Shown in pieces: positions 33,838 to 46,900 of a stretch of DNA of 64,000 nucleotides. Where the stretch lies: contig JAGPYM010000005.1 of NCBI GenBank assembly GCA_020736575.1, forward strand, positions 1,426,001 to 1,490,000. The letters are read 5' to 3'. The notes under the pieces are model-generated. The model made no database searches. It had not been told where the DNA came from and saw only the letters and a program-made list of their open reading frames with translations. Numbering within the stretch: the stretch's first letter is position 1; every line of letters starts with the position of its first letter. Both the position numbers and the translations under genes were made by a program. The DNA comes from Thelonectria olida. Taxonomy: Eukaryota > Ascomycota > Sordariomycetes > Hypocreales > Nectriaceae.

Positions 33838-35286
33838 GATGGGCACAAGTCGATCGAGGGCAAGTCGTTGTCGAGAAGGGCAAAGCTGGCGCACCAGTCC
33901 AGGAGGGAGAGGGAGGGCTCTAGGGGTCTGGAGCAAGATGTGGCGGCATGAGGGCCGTTCGGTAGAGCAGCCTGAGGCCAAAAGATGCTGGTAGAATGAA
34001 GAAAAGGACCAGAGCTCGAAGGAGCAGGGCCAAGTAGTGGGAAAGGGGTCGATGAGGTGGAGGTATTCGAAGGCAGTAAGGTAGGTGGGTGCGGAGCAAC
34101 GAGCGACTCGCAAAGGTGATGACAGGGAGATTGATGATGATCGGAGAAGCGTGATGGCCTTTGTGGTCCCAACGGCGGCTCCCCGGCTTTCGTCACAATA
34201 ATTTTTTTCCAGTGCGAAAATGCTCCCCCGCACGCGTAAAGTGGCTAGCTGAGTGGACTGCCGCTCGACGATTACTGGACAGTTTGCTCCATGCCGCCCT
34301 AATTTCGAACAAAGACAAGGTACCCGTTCCTCAGGACTTATGTAAGTTGGTAAGGCTAACGGACACCCTTGCTTGGAAGGTGTGTGCCTGTTAGTCCGCA
34401 TTTCCTCACGTTTGTCGGCTGAAATTCGGCCTCCAGCGACAGTGACATGGCAGAACAGGGTATGGCCAGCCGCAACTTGATTCCACAATACTGATATGAT
34501 TCAACACTCATTCAAATTGGCCAAGTTCGGGGCATCGAACAAAAACCTTTCCATAATATATTTTATTCATACCAAGGTTTATGTCAAGTGTGGGCCAAAA
34601 GAAGAACAGAACGCCGCAACTGGAGCTCTGACCGCAAGGCCATGGCTAAGCATGAGACAACCTGCCCAATACTTAGGGAAGGTGTAATTTTCGGACTACG
34701 GCCTCGCAACCATGGACGGGGAGCGATCATGCCAGCTCTGGTGCAGATAGTGGCATGTCTCTACAGACTCTGTAATACGACCAATTCCGATTTCTTCTCC
34801 GGCACCAAGCAACGATCTTGTACCCAATCCAAGCGTGCGTTCTGCCCCTCTTGATGTTGAGTGCTGTAGGGTAGTTTTTTCAGCAAATCACCCGACAATG
34901 CGTTTGTGAGTCAAGGTTTGTCGAGGCCCCATCGCGATGAGCTCAACATTTGATCGTTGCAAGAGAAGAAAATCCAATTCACATTTGGCCCCTATTACTA
35001 CCCGTTTTGAACCACCTCGATTAAATCATCTAATCGTTGCCAAAGCCAAAGCCCACGCCAAATTCTCCTCAGCCCCATGTTTCGTGTGCCGCTCGCGTTA
35101 CCTCCATTACAAAGAAGACCAAGTGAAGAATGTATTGTGTGCCCTAGAACGCCAAACTCAAGACGCGAGTCTCTGATATCTGGCACTGAGAAAGCAATTG
35201 CCGGCGCCCCTTCAAAAATGATAACAAACAAAGTCGAGTCACTTGGTAAGGATTGTGTAGTATAATCACATCCGAGTGGACGATGG
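33838..35286. other. Intergenic upstream of BTB-like gene
   Basis: It holds the promoter and leader of the BTB-like gene and the 3' flank of UBC6. No gene is supported. A reverse frame extending the BTB-like exon upstream to 34488 has non-conserved composition and an internal ATG at 33837 is the better start. Confidence 0.5.
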
Positions 35287-36206
35287 TTATGACGAGATGT
35301 GACCGTCTCCGCTCACCAGCCTGGCGATCAGGACATATAGGAAGATAAGGCCTCCGGTGAGAAGGAGCTTATTCCGATAGATCCACCCAGTCCCGGCCTC
35401 TCGTTGCTGGACGACAGCATCGACAACAGCCTGAGCCTGGTGACCGCTGCCTGCCGCCGCGATGCCCAGCTGCGGTCGGCAGGATGCAGTCTCACTGTCC
35501 AACTGATTCCCTGTCAGGGAATTAACCTTGTTAGTCTTGATCCATTCCCAGTTCTCAGCATCAAGTTCCGGCCACTCGGCTCGGAATTTGGCACCGCCAT
35601 CACCAGCCTTGACATTTCCCTTCATGGCAACGTTGCTCTTTCCGTGAGATCCGTTACCAGTTGAGTTCCACCATCTTGATCGAATAGCGTGGAATTGTCG
35701 TTCAGACGGCGTGCTAGAAACAGACCCAGTTGTCATCTCCTCACTCGTCATGAAAGAAAGAAGGCCGATAAGAATGGTAGAGACCTCCCATGCGGGATTG
35801 AATGACTTGGGATGGAAGTCGGAGATTGAGAGGCAGAGTCTGGTGGAGGGTTGGAAGCGTCCAGACGGAGTGTGCATGCGAATGGCTGGTGGCGCAAACG
35901 GATAGTTCGGAGGGAATATTAGGGTTCCCCAATACTGTCCGCCATGGTAGGGAGTGTCCTCAGGGCCTGTGATAATGTAGTGCCATCTAAATACCCAGGT
36001 TAGCGCCGATTACAGTATCGTGGGAAGAGGGGGGGCGTACTCGAGGATGTTTGACTCGGACGGGTGAGCCTTGATGTACGGTGGCGGGTTCTCGGTGATG
36101 GATTTGTATTCGCGAGTCAACTGAAAGAAATAGGTGTTAGCAGAGAGCTGGGGATCATCGTCGATGAGGGGATACGAACTCGCTTGTGGGCGGCTTTGCT
36201 GGCCAT
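35287..36206 (-). CDS. UBC6: Tail-anchored ubiquitin-conjugating enzyme E2 (Ubc6)
   Basis: Exons 36206-36180, 36120-36041 and 35986-35287 give 268 aa. The N-terminus MASKAAHKRLTREYKSITEN joins across intron 1 and [20 protein letters not shown] across intron 2, both classic for Ubc6. The UBC fold continues with YWGTLIFPPNYPFAPPAIRM, and the catalytic Cys87 lies in RLCLSISDFHP, the same number as in yeast Ubc6. A linker of ~90 residues leads to a single C-terminal helix (KLLLTGGLIFLYVLIARLV) and a short tail, so the enzyme sits on the ER membrane with the active site in the cytosol. Its role is ER-associated degradation with Doa10-type ligases. The first exon is only nine codons long. It diverges from SAM50 with about 600 bp between starts. 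Confidence 0.95.
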
Positions 36207-36804
36207 GGTGGTGATGAGTGCTGGTGTTGTTGTTGGGGAAGACTGATTAGACGCCGATGGAAAGCCGAAAGAAGTGACCAGATCGCTGGTCGCGTGAGGA
36301 CTGCAGACGGTGAGAGATACGTGACTGATCGCAGAACGAAACGTCGGAAGAGAAGGCAAGTCGAGTAAGGACGGAATGAAGGGAGAGAAAACAGTGCCAG
36401 ATGCTCGCACAGCGGAGGCGAAGTCAATAGTAAGTGGGTGTGCCGTAGATGAAAGAGAAGCGTGAGTATTTGGATTGCGCAGGGCAGGAAGCAACGACAT
36501 CATTTTTGGGGGGAAAGGCACTGAGCGGAACCAGCGCTCACTAGCCACGCGTGGCTTGGAGGCGTTTGCATGTGAGCAATGAATGGGGCATCTTGGATTT
36601 GGGTGGCAGGTTCCGTGAGGGCAGGGACCCATCTTTTTACTGAAATGGCCCAAATGGGGAGATGCGCCACACTTCAAACCCGGGGAGCTGCCGTTATTAA
36701 CGGTAGATGCCGAGAAGAGCTGGGATGGGTCGAACCACCAACAACAAATTCCGTTATTTGTGCCTGTGAGCAGTGACGACAGCTGCTTCGTCGAACCAGC
36801 GACA
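36207..36804. promoter_or_regulatory. Divergent promoter, UBC6 / SAM50
   Basis: The two starts (36206 reverse, 36805 forward) are 599 bp apart, so this segment should drive both genes. I see no clear TATA box in either direction, as is common for housekeeping genes. Confidence 0.6.
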
Positions 36805-38539
36805 ATGGCTTCGTTCCCGAGCTCTGCTGCGGCCTCGGTGAGCCCATTAACGTCTCCTCGTTGAGCTGCACTCAATTGCTAATAACTCCCAGCGCCCCGA
36901 CCCAGTTGGCAAGCTCCATACCGACACATCATCGTTGCTCCGTGAGGCCGAATCGAAGCCCGAATTCCAACATGAACAAGAGGAAGCCAAGCAGCGACGG
37001 ATCGCGAATACGGTATGTCTCTAACTATCACCAACACGTCCCTGTGGCTGACTCTTGTATAGCTTGGTGACCAGATGGCCGCGCCAATGACGGTCAACGA
37101 GATTCGACTTCACGGAGCTACCAACACCCGCACGAACTTCCTCGATCCCATTTTCCACCCGCTCGTTGCCGACGCCTCAAACTCTGGATCTACAATTGGC
37201 GATGTGATAGGAAAGCTGCGCGTCGTCAGCGCAAAGCTCGATGGGCTTCGTACGTTGTCATTTGAGCTTGTCAAAGCAGTCATGATCTGACCAGGACACA
37301 GAAATATTCCAACCAGAGCCCCAAGTCTTTCTCACTTCCGCTCAGCAAACCGATCCCTCGACCTCTGCGAATGACGTAAATGTCGACATTCGCGTGCGAG
37401 AACTTTCTCGGTTCAAGCTTCAGACCGGCACGGATGTTGGAAATGGCGAGGGTTCCGCGTATGGATCGCTTCTTTGGCGCAACATGTTTGGCGGTGCTGA
37501 GATGCTGACTCTAAACGCAAAGGCTGGCACACGAACTCGTTCTGCCTATAGCGCCAACTTGAGTGCTCCCGTCAAGAGCAATCCAGACCTGAGGATATCA
37601 CTCGAGGGTATCGCCTCGGCAGCTGAGAAGCCTTGGGCTTCCCATGAGGAAGTTCTCAAGGGGGGCACCTTGCGATTCTCGTGGCTGAATGATGAACGTG
37701 ACACCCAGTCTGTGGAATACTCTGGTATTTGGCGGCAGATCACAGGGTTGGGCGCCACCGCGAGCCCGACGGTCCGGGCTGACGCTGGAGACACCATTAA
37801 GAGCTCTATCAAACACACCTTCTATCGAGAACGTCGCGATAACCCGCAACTTCCCCAGAGCGGCTATATGGTGCGTTCTGGGCTTGAAGTTGCCGGAGTT
37901 GGCCCTCTTGCTGGAGATGTCGCATTCTCCAAGGGTGAAATTGAAGTTGGAGGCGCCGTGCCCATTCCTATCCCTGGCTGTCCCCATCGAACAGGTATCT
38001 CAATTGGCGGAGGGCTTAGATTTGGTGCTCTGTGCCCTTTGCCTCTTGGTTATGAGTTTGGCGGCAAGCTCAGTCCCAGCCGCATCAACGACCGATTTCA
38101 GCTTGGTGGACCTACTGATGTCCGCGGCTTCAAGCTTGGTGGTCTGGGTCCTCACGATGGCCAGGACTCGGTCGGTGGTGATGTATTCGCTGCCGGTAGT
38201 GTCAACATGCTCCTACCTGTGCCGTACAAGGGTCCCGACTCGGGACTGCGCTTTCAACTTTTTGCCAACGGTGGCCGTCTCGTGGCTCTTAAGAGCAAGA
38301 GCAAGACGACTCCTGTGGGTGGTGTTAAGGGGCTTGACGCCTCTGCAGTCGGAAACGGCATGGTGAATGCGATTGGTGAGCTCTTCAACGGCGCTCCCAG
38401 CCTTTCTGCTGGTATGGGACTCGTATACGCTCATCCTGTTGCACGATTTGAGCTCAACTTTAGCTTGCCCCTGGTGATGCGTAGAGGTGAGGCATCGACC
38501 AAGGGTTTGCAGGTCGGCGTGGGCATCAACTTCTTGTAA
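36805..38539 (+). CDS. SAM50: Sam50 / Omp85-family mitochondrial outer-membrane assembly factor
   Basis: Exons 36805-36837, 36893-37012, 37063-37249 and 37302-38539 give 525 aa. The acidic, Gln-rich N-terminus (HEQEEAKQRR) is followed by a POTRA-like region (VNEIRLHGATNTRTNFLD, a motif shared with Omp85 proteins). The C-terminal ~400 residues form the bacterial-surface-antigen beta-barrel domain: SAYSANLSAPV, RPGF-like strand repeats, RFQLGGPTDVRGF (the conserved (V/I)RG(F/Y) loop at ~RGFKLGGLGPHDG) and a last strand ending in LQVGVGINFL, an aromatic/hydrophobic terminal strand. Sam50 inserts beta-barrel proteins into the mitochondrial outer membrane. Exon 1 is only 11 codons; the phase-1 junction at 37249/37302 was set by frame (LDGLQIFQPEPQVFL). 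Confidence 0.93.
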
Positions 38540-41500
38540 CGTATATGTAGACTATGTATCAGAATCGATATGCACTAGAGATACCGCTTTATTTCATCTT
38601 CTACCTTTCCTTCGATTGGCCTGTGTCTGGGTGATGTGCCTTCTTCGTTGAACCACGATGTAGGTGGGTACCTATATTCATGATCGAGCTTGCATAGGTC
38701 CATACGATAGTCATCACTGATAAATTGAAATGAAAGTAGACTCACAAGTGGAAATGCTTGAGGTATCCTGTAAGGATGTACTTCGTCGCCATATCTATAG
38801 AGGTTATTGAACGATCACTCGAAGATGTCGTGGTCTGCTAACCATGCTAAATTAGGGGCTGGGAGTTCTGCGTAAGTTCCTGACACCTGGGGTAGGGTGA
38901 AAGAGGCAAGCATCAAATCTTCCGTAAATGACTACTATACGTCTCCAAGAGTCTCTCAAAGGGGTAACATCTGTGAGTGAGGCACGGATGAAATGGCTGA
39001 TTTTCCCAGACGCATGAGATGCCAAAGTCTTGCTCAGGTTCAACTGGACTGTTTCTGTTCAGATTCGCCTTGAATAACTGATTTCGTTCCAGGATGAGAT
39101 GTGAACAATCGATAAGCACCAAATTGGAGTGATAATTTATTCATCTTCATACATCACGTAATGTACATTCCACTCTTTCTGAAGACATGTGCTAGCTATC
39201 CGGACCCATGCCTGGTTTTCTCTTGCTAAATGGGATGACATATACGCAGCCCCTGTGTAATGAATGCAATAAAATATTGTGATGTGAAGGAGACTATTGT
39301 CGGTCGGTTTGTCTTGGCCAATAGCCCTCATGTTGGGATATCTGGCCTATGGATTCACGCACAGGCGCGTGGGATTTGCATATACGCTATGACGATTATT
39401 TGAGATGACAATTTGCATCGGATTATTTACTTGGATTCAGTCAATTGCAACAGCTGAGTCATGTCTTCTCGACCGTTGAGTTGGTATTCATGAAGGTATC
39501 ACGTCCGGAAAGTGGAACCCCTCAGCGCCGACTCGCCGGAGACTTGTTCGGAGGTTTTGAGAGCAGGACGGAGAAGATGTGTCCGGAGTGACTTGCACAC
39601 CGTTGTTAAGATCTGCGCCGCCTCGGACTATTCCTGCAGTTATGACGCGCGGACGGTGTGTCTGAGGCTAGCCGAGTGCATGTAAAAGAAAGGAATGCAA
39701 AGCAAAGCAAAGTAAATGAGGCCCCCAACGTATAGGAGAAGATGTCGACGACAGGCTCACCACAACTCCGCTTCCCATCCAACGGTAACGTGGCTGACCT
39801 GTCAGCGAGGGATTAAACCAGGGGTATCATGATCCATGTGAAGGATTTCTTACAGCGACCGGAACGATCAGCACTTCCTTCGGCTCTACAGCGTTCTTTT
39901 TGGCAGTGCCACAGGTTGTCTTGGCTTTTCTTTGCTTGTTGTCTTTCCTGGGGTTGTCGGGCTGCTGATAAAAACCGTCAACCCGACCGTTGTCCGTTGC
40001 CTTGTCTGTTGCCTCATCAGCCCTGGGACGGCATTGAAGCGGAGTGGATCGAGGCGGAGTTGCGGAGGATGTGGATTAGGGGTCAATTTCCCGTCTTGGG
40101 TGACTTTTGTGAAGATCTTGGGCGAAGACTGGTTGAGACTGGTTGAAGGCCAAGGTGAATTCATTTTCGGTGTCTTGCCGTTTCATGAGGGTGTTGTTAC
40201 GTACCGTGGTTGAGCGGTGTTGGTGCTGATTTTGTCATGTAACTACCTACGTACACTGGTCACTGTCTGGAAGGTGAGCAGTGTTTCGCCAAGCAAGGAT
40301 GCAGACTTGATGATGCATGTGGAGGTTCTCCCGAGCTCGGGACAGGACCCCTTCTCATTTGTCGGCTCGCTTTCGCGTTCGCGTTACGGAGGGAGTACGT
40401 CTATTGAGGCTACAGCGGATGCAGTTTGATGCGCGCTGCAAGGCCAAGTTCAAATTTGTTTTGTCTGAGCAGGATCTTGTTGCTCGCGTGCGACAAAGTT
40501 TGATGGACAGAGGAGGGAGGTCTCCTGGGAAATGAGGGATCTTGACCGGGACACGGAACATGTAGGTTTGTCAAACCGCCTGTAACAAGGCAGTTGCTAT
40601 TTGTGACGGATTCTATGTTACATGTACCAAGGACCCTGGCGACGATGATAAATGTCTATTTTCTCTATCGCTCGCTTGTCGCGTGCGGCGTGAAGCTCGG
40701 TGATCCGTCTTAAACCTGTTGGGATGATTGCATGGTTGTTTGGCGAATGTTGCAATCGGATCTCGATTAGACCGACGACGAAGACGTGCGAATTCATTGA
40801 GGCCTATGTGTGAACAGGGGACATCCTTCAAGCGCAACCGAGTTGATCATCAAGACCCAAAAGATAGTATTGAACGCCTGGAGGTTGACAGTAATGGGTG
40901 CGGTTTAGTAGGATTAGGAGAACCTCTACTTGTACATGTCGCTTCATCGAAGTGTTGTGTTTGCATATACGGTAGCAACCCGAGGCCATGTCTTTGGTTA
41001 TGCGTTAAGACCCCTCTCTCGATGTGAGAACAAGGGGAATATGCAGGGAGATCGATTGTCACACCGACGAAGACTCTTGCTTCCCTGTACCATCATGATG
41101 GAATGAATACAAGGCCATTGGTGTCTTGAAACCATCTCGCTTCAAATTTTTGACTCTCCCCATGGTTCTTGCCTTGCATCATTCCCTCCCACCCTCCAAG
41201 CTGTGTTCCAAAGCCCGACTCTTACTGGAGCGGCCGCCACACGTTCCGGAAGACGAGCGGCCGCCATGTGCGTTTGCCACATGCACGTCGTCCGCCGTCG
41301 ACGGGCTACCCATTCTACGGCTAGGAATAGAGTGTGCTGCTAGCTCCGGAATGGGCTGACGGGTTTGTGGGCGGGTTGTCGGGTTGCTCGAAGACCCCGA
41401 AGAATGACAGGGAAGGGGGAAGGGCCCCCGGCTCCGAGAGTGGTGTGGGGGGGAGGGAGGGTTTTCTAAAGGTTTGTTGATGGCCCCCTGTTGATGCTGG

Positions 41501-43934
41501 TTTCTGATCCTGATGCTGGCAGAATGAAATATTGCGAGCTGATTGGAGAGGTCGTGGTGATGAGCTTTATCATGGGCAGGGGCATCATCATATGTGCTCT
41601 GTCCAGTTCGTCACAATTAAATCTTGAGGGTTGAGGGCATTCGGAATAATCCGTAGTCTCGTACTGTTCGGGCCTCCCGGCGGGGACTGTTCACTTTCAT
41701 CGTCACAACTTAGTCAGGAGTCATCATGAGACTGTGTCGAGAAAAGGTCGCCGATGCCTTTTATGATTGACTCGCTCGGATTCGTGTCGGATTCGATTTT
41801 GATTCAGTTGAGTGGGCGCTAGCCGGGCACCTTTATGGAGCACTGTCGAGTGTGGGTCTGACCGGGTAACTAATAAGGAAGCATGGCAATCCGCAAATCG
41901 TATCTCGTACTGGCCTGGGTATCTAGGCTACCAACTAACTGGATCGAGTTTGAGGAGAGATGAGTCGAAGAGGATGCGAAAACGGTGACCCAGAAACACG
42001 CAGATCAATGCGAAAGACTCAGGCAGAGCAACGTTCGGATTTCCCGTGTATGCACGTCTTATTACTCCGTCACTTACATACATGGCCAAGGCGCAGTTCT
42101 GTCTTTCGGTGAGAGACATTTGTATGTGTGTTCGTGTTGCAAAGCCAAGATGCAGCAATGACCTAACCGTCCTTCGTCCTTCGTTGGGCTAATTTCAACA
42201 GGTCAGATGCAGGATTTGTGATAGTACATGGATATACATTACTTGCTCATTCTTGCGCGACCGCAGAATCGTTTCCCCTCATCTCACCCTAACGTACCTA
42301 CAGAGTAGCGAGGCGTGGGATGGTGATTGAGCAGTCCGATGGTGCTGATGTGAGCCACCATGAGCGACCAAAGTGTTGATCTTGTACTTGCAGGTACTCA
42401 CCCTTGTGGTCCTCAATAATCGCCATCCATAGAGCCAGATGGACAAAGAACAAAGCGCTACATCTGGCAGTGTTACCATCCCCGAAGGCCACGTCAAAGC
42501 CTTCGGCTCGGAATGATCGAAATGTCTAAGCCTTCATTTGTCTGGTTGTAGGATGCTGACCATCCGTCCCTCCAGTCGGTATCACACAAACTCATGGTAG
42601 ATAGATACGCATACGCAATGGCCTTCTGAGTCAACTCTCGTCTATGTCCTTCAAAACGCAGCTTTCGACTTGTCTCCGAGAAGCCAAGTCCGCAGAAGCG
42701 CCCCAGCAATTGATGGTTAGACTCCACCCCCTGGGGGGTGCGGAGTTGGCTGTGGGCCAGGATTTCACAAGGAGGTCCAACCCGTCGTCGTCGCTTATTA
42801 GCCCGTTCCTCAGAAACTCCCCGGCTCGTCGTCATCATCCAGTGTTGTCCCTCCCCCTGGACTACTTCTATTTTCCTCTTGTTAGCTGTCCTGCGGCGGC
42901 GTGTCGGGGTGTTGATAAACTGCGAAAGACCCGGGAACCCGTGTTGCACCGTTTTGTGACGGGATAATCACGGACGAAGCAGATCCAAGGTGGGCTTGCT
43001 TCTCCAGACGAGGATGAAGGATGGCGGAGATGTGCGGAGGATTGCGGAATGCCAGCACCTGAAGCCAACGGCGCCTCGTCAATTCAGTTTCTTTGGGAAG
43101 TTGAAGAAATAAAATAAAAAAACAAAAAAAATGCACCGACTATCGCGCTTGGCGATGCGACGAATGCGAAAAATGTCGCCGACTGTGTGCTGGATCGAGC
43201 GCTGGTTGGGTGGTGTCGGATATATTTGCGTGCAAACAACCCGAACGCTGTCAGCCGCTAGTACGCGTTGGGAAGGAATCTCGTGCGGAAGTCCGTACCT
43301 GTATCCGTGCCTGTGGTAGGGCTCTGGTCACCTAAGACTCATAGTGGCTCACAGCGCCTCAGTGCCCCAAGCACAGTGGCGGCCACACCTCAGCCTACCC
43401 GCTCCGGGAGCCTAATTTTTCTGCCATGGATCCTAGCACCCGCTAACGCATGTCCGCATGGATGGATTGCCACCCCACATTTCCGTTCGTACACCTTCCT
43501 CAGCTTTTGCTCGGTATTAGTGCGAGCAGCACCACGTCCCAACCGGAGTGCAGTCGCATATTATCTCCATTGGTGATGACTTATTAGAAGCTCTCATCTC
43601 CTCCCTCATTCTCCCCTCGAGGTTTTCTTTTGCTTCCATTTCTTGACTATCCCCTTTCCTGTCGATCCTTCCGTCCCCTCTTCCTTCTTCTCCTTCTCCT
43701 TCCCTTGTTCTACCTCATCTACATTAATTACTAACAACCCCCTTTGCTTGCGTGTGGTTGTCACTGCCTCGAATTGGCCTCACCACTACTTACTCTTCGC
43801 GACATCTGACACCCAGTCTGGTTCGCGGCCACCAGCGACAGACACAAGACAAAAAGGGTGTCTCACTTCTCCCCGGCCGCACACCCGATTGCGACATTCA
43901 ACAAGTCGCCATTCGGCGCGTTCCCTCGCCCATC
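38540..43934. other. 5.4-kb stretch with no supported gene
   Basis: No frame here resembles a protein family; the longest open stretches (about 100-150 codons, for example 42494-42949 reverse) have Arg/Ser-rich non-family translations and do not link by plausible introns. The right-hand kilobase is presumably promoter and leader of the PDR transporter, with CT-rich sequence around 43590-43720. An A-rich run occurs at 43107-43131. The gap could hold non-coding RNA or a fast-evolving small gene that I cannot see. Confidence 0.5.
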
Positions 43935-46900
43935 ATGACTGCGACTGCAGGGACGACCCCAGGAGCTCTGCTCCCGACCACCCCCGACGAAGAAAAGGCC
44001 ATCCAGCACGCCTCAGTGACCGATGTAGGCTCCGACGTGCCAAACAACGAGAAGCCGTCGTCGTCTCCCGCGCCGACCCTCGGCAACGACGAGGATGACG
44101 ATTCCGAAATGGAGCGCCGCACCTCGCTTGTCCAGGCTCTTGCTCGCACCGTTTCTCGAGCTTCCGCATCTCATCCTGGTGCCAATCCCTTCGCGGCTGA
44201 TGAGAACTCGACTCTCAACCCCAACTCCCCCAACTTCAGCGGCCGTGAATGGGCCAAGGCAATTGTCGCCCTTGTCCAGGAGCAGGGTGCTTCCTTCAGG
44301 TCCGCAGGCGTCTGTTTCCAGAATCTGAACGTCTACGGTTTCGGCCAGGCTAGTGACTACCAGAAGGATGTTGCCAACGTTTGGTTGTCTGCTGGCCAAG
44401 CTCTTTCTCGTGTGACCGGCAACAAGGGCACGCAGATTGACATCTTGCGCCAGTTTGACGGTGTTGTGCACAAGGGCGAAATGCTCGTGGTTTTAGGTCC
44501 TCCCGGTGCCGGTTGCTCAACAATGCTCAAGACGATTGCTGGTGAAACCAATGGCATCTACGTTGACGAGGGATCGTACTTCAATTACCAGGGTAAGTCG
44601 AGTCCTTTATGAGTTCAATTGTGGGCTTCTGGTGCAACATTTCTGGGTCGAGTTAGTCGTTTGTGCCTCAGAGGACAAGGCGGGGCTAGTCGACCGGCGA
44701 TGCTGCACTCATGTTCCACGCGCAATGCTGCAACACCATGCTAATGCAGAAACAACAGGTATGACGGCCAAGGAAATGCACACTCACCACCGCGGTGAGG
44801 CTATTTACACGGCTGAAGTGGATGTCCACTTCCCCCAGCTTTCCGTTGGCGATACCCTCACTTTCGCAGCCCGCGCTCGCCAACCCCGTCATCTCCCCGC
44901 CGGTCTTAGCCGCAACGAGTTTGCTGACCATCTTCGCGATGTTGTCATGGCCATGTTTGGCATCTCTCACACCATCAACACCCGTGTTGGTAACGAGTAC
45001 ATCCGAGGTGTCTCAGGTGGTGAGCGCAAGCGTGTTACCATTTCCGAGGCCGCTTTGTCTGGTGCGCCCCTCCAGTGCTGGGACAACTCTACTCGAGGTC
45101 TCGACTCGGCCAACGCTATCGAGTTTTGTAAGACGCTGCGTCTTCAGACCGAGCTCTTCAACAGCACTGCCGTGGTTTCCATTTACCAGTCTCCTCAGAG
45201 CGCCTACGATCTCTTCGACAAGGCCACTGTCATCTATGAAGGTCGCCAGATCTTCTTTGGACGCGCCGATGCCGCTAAGCAGTACTTTGTCAACCTCGGA
45301 TTCGAATGCCCTACCCGCCAGACCACTCCCGATTTCCTGACTTCTATGACTGCACCCCTGGAGCGAATTGTGCGACCTGGTTTCGAGGGCAGAGTACCCC
45401 GCACTCCCGACGAGTTCGCCGCCGCCTGGAAGAACAGCAACGAGTACAAGGTCCTCCAGGGCGAAATTGAGTCTTACAAGGCTGCGCACCCCATCAACGG
45501 CCCCGATGCCGAGGCTTTCCGTGCCTCGAAGCAGGCCCAGCAGGCCAAGGGTCAGCGGGCCAAGTCCCCGTTTACTCTATCCTATGTCCAGCAAATCCAA
45601 CTTTGCCTTTGGCGTGGCTGGAAACGCTTGAAAGGTGACCCCGGTTTGACTATTGGTGCCTTGATTGGCAACTTTGGCATGTCTTTAATCATCGGATCTG
45701 TTTTCTACAACCTGGACGACGATTCCAACAGTTTCTTCAAACGTGGTGCCCTCCTGTTCTTTGCTTGCTTGATGAATGCCTTCTCTAGTGCTCTGGAGGT
45801 GAGATTTTCGCTCGACGACTGAACATGAACTCTGCTGACATCTCTCAGATTCTGACCCTGTACTCCCAACGCCCGATTGTCGAGAAGCATAGTCGATATG
45901 CACTCTATCATCCCTCTGCCGAAGCCGTCTCCTCAATGCTTTGCGATATGCCGTACAAAATCGCCAATACGATTGTGTTCAATTTGTCGCTTTACTTCAT
46001 GACTAATTTGCGAAGAGAGGTTGGCCCCTTCTTCTTCTTCCTGCTCATCTCTTTCGTCACGGTCCTTGTCATGTCGATGATCTTCCGAACCATCGCCTCA
46101 GCCTCTCGCACTCTGTTCCAAGCTCTCGTCCCCGCGGCCGTGTTGATTTTGGATCTCGTCATCTTCACCGGTTTCGTCATTCCAAAACGCTACATGCTCC
46201 GTTGGTGCAAGTGGCTATATTACATTGACCCGCTTGCCTATGCATTCGAGAGCTTGGTTGTCAACGAATTTCATAACCGAAAGTTCAAGTGCGTTAGCTT
46301 TGTGCCCAGCCAAGAGGTCGACGGATACAGGGACGTCCCGGCTTCGAACCGCGTCTGCAGCGCTGTTGGCTCGGTTGAGGGCGACAACTTTGTCAGTGGT
46401 GATCGCTATGCCGAAATGAACTTTGACTACAAGTGGGAGAATAGATGGCGCAACTTTGGCATCGTCATTGCCTGGATCATTCTCTTTAGCATTACCTACA
46501 TGGTTTCTGCTGAACTGGTTTCTGAGAAGAAGTCCAAGGGTGAGGTTCTTGTCTACCGACGTGGCCACAAGCCCGCTGCAGTTGCCGACGCCGAAAAGAA
46601 GCACAGCGATCCCGAGGCTGCCATGGCCCACATTGGTCCCGTTGTCACCGCCGAGCGAACCAGAAGCCGCAACCAGAAGGACGCCGGTGGTGTGCTCCAG
46701 CAGCAGACTTCCGTCTTCCAGTGGCATGATGTCTGCTACGAAGTCAAGATCAAGGACGAAACTCGCCGCATCCTGGATAACGTCGACGGTTGGGTCAAGC
46801 CTGGTACTCTGACAGCCCTGATGGGTGTCTCTGGAGCCGGTAAAACGACGCTGCTCGATTGTCTGGCTGATAGAACTTCAATGGGTGTGATCACTGGTCA

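Noticed and set aside
36728..36745. B-box-like sequence on the reverse strand suggesting a tRNA
   Set aside because: The flanking bases do not form a five-base-pair T stem and no A box or acceptor stem is present.
36117..36875. 252-codon reverse frame upstream of UBC6
   Set aside because: It runs through UBC6 exon 1 in the wrong frame and over the start of SAM50; both real genes are well supported.
44496..45150. Loss of Walker A Lys and Walker B Glu in PDR NBD1 as a sign of a dead gene
   Set aside because: Cys for Lys and Asn for Glu are normal in NBD1 of fungal PDR pumps, and NBD2 has the usual residues.
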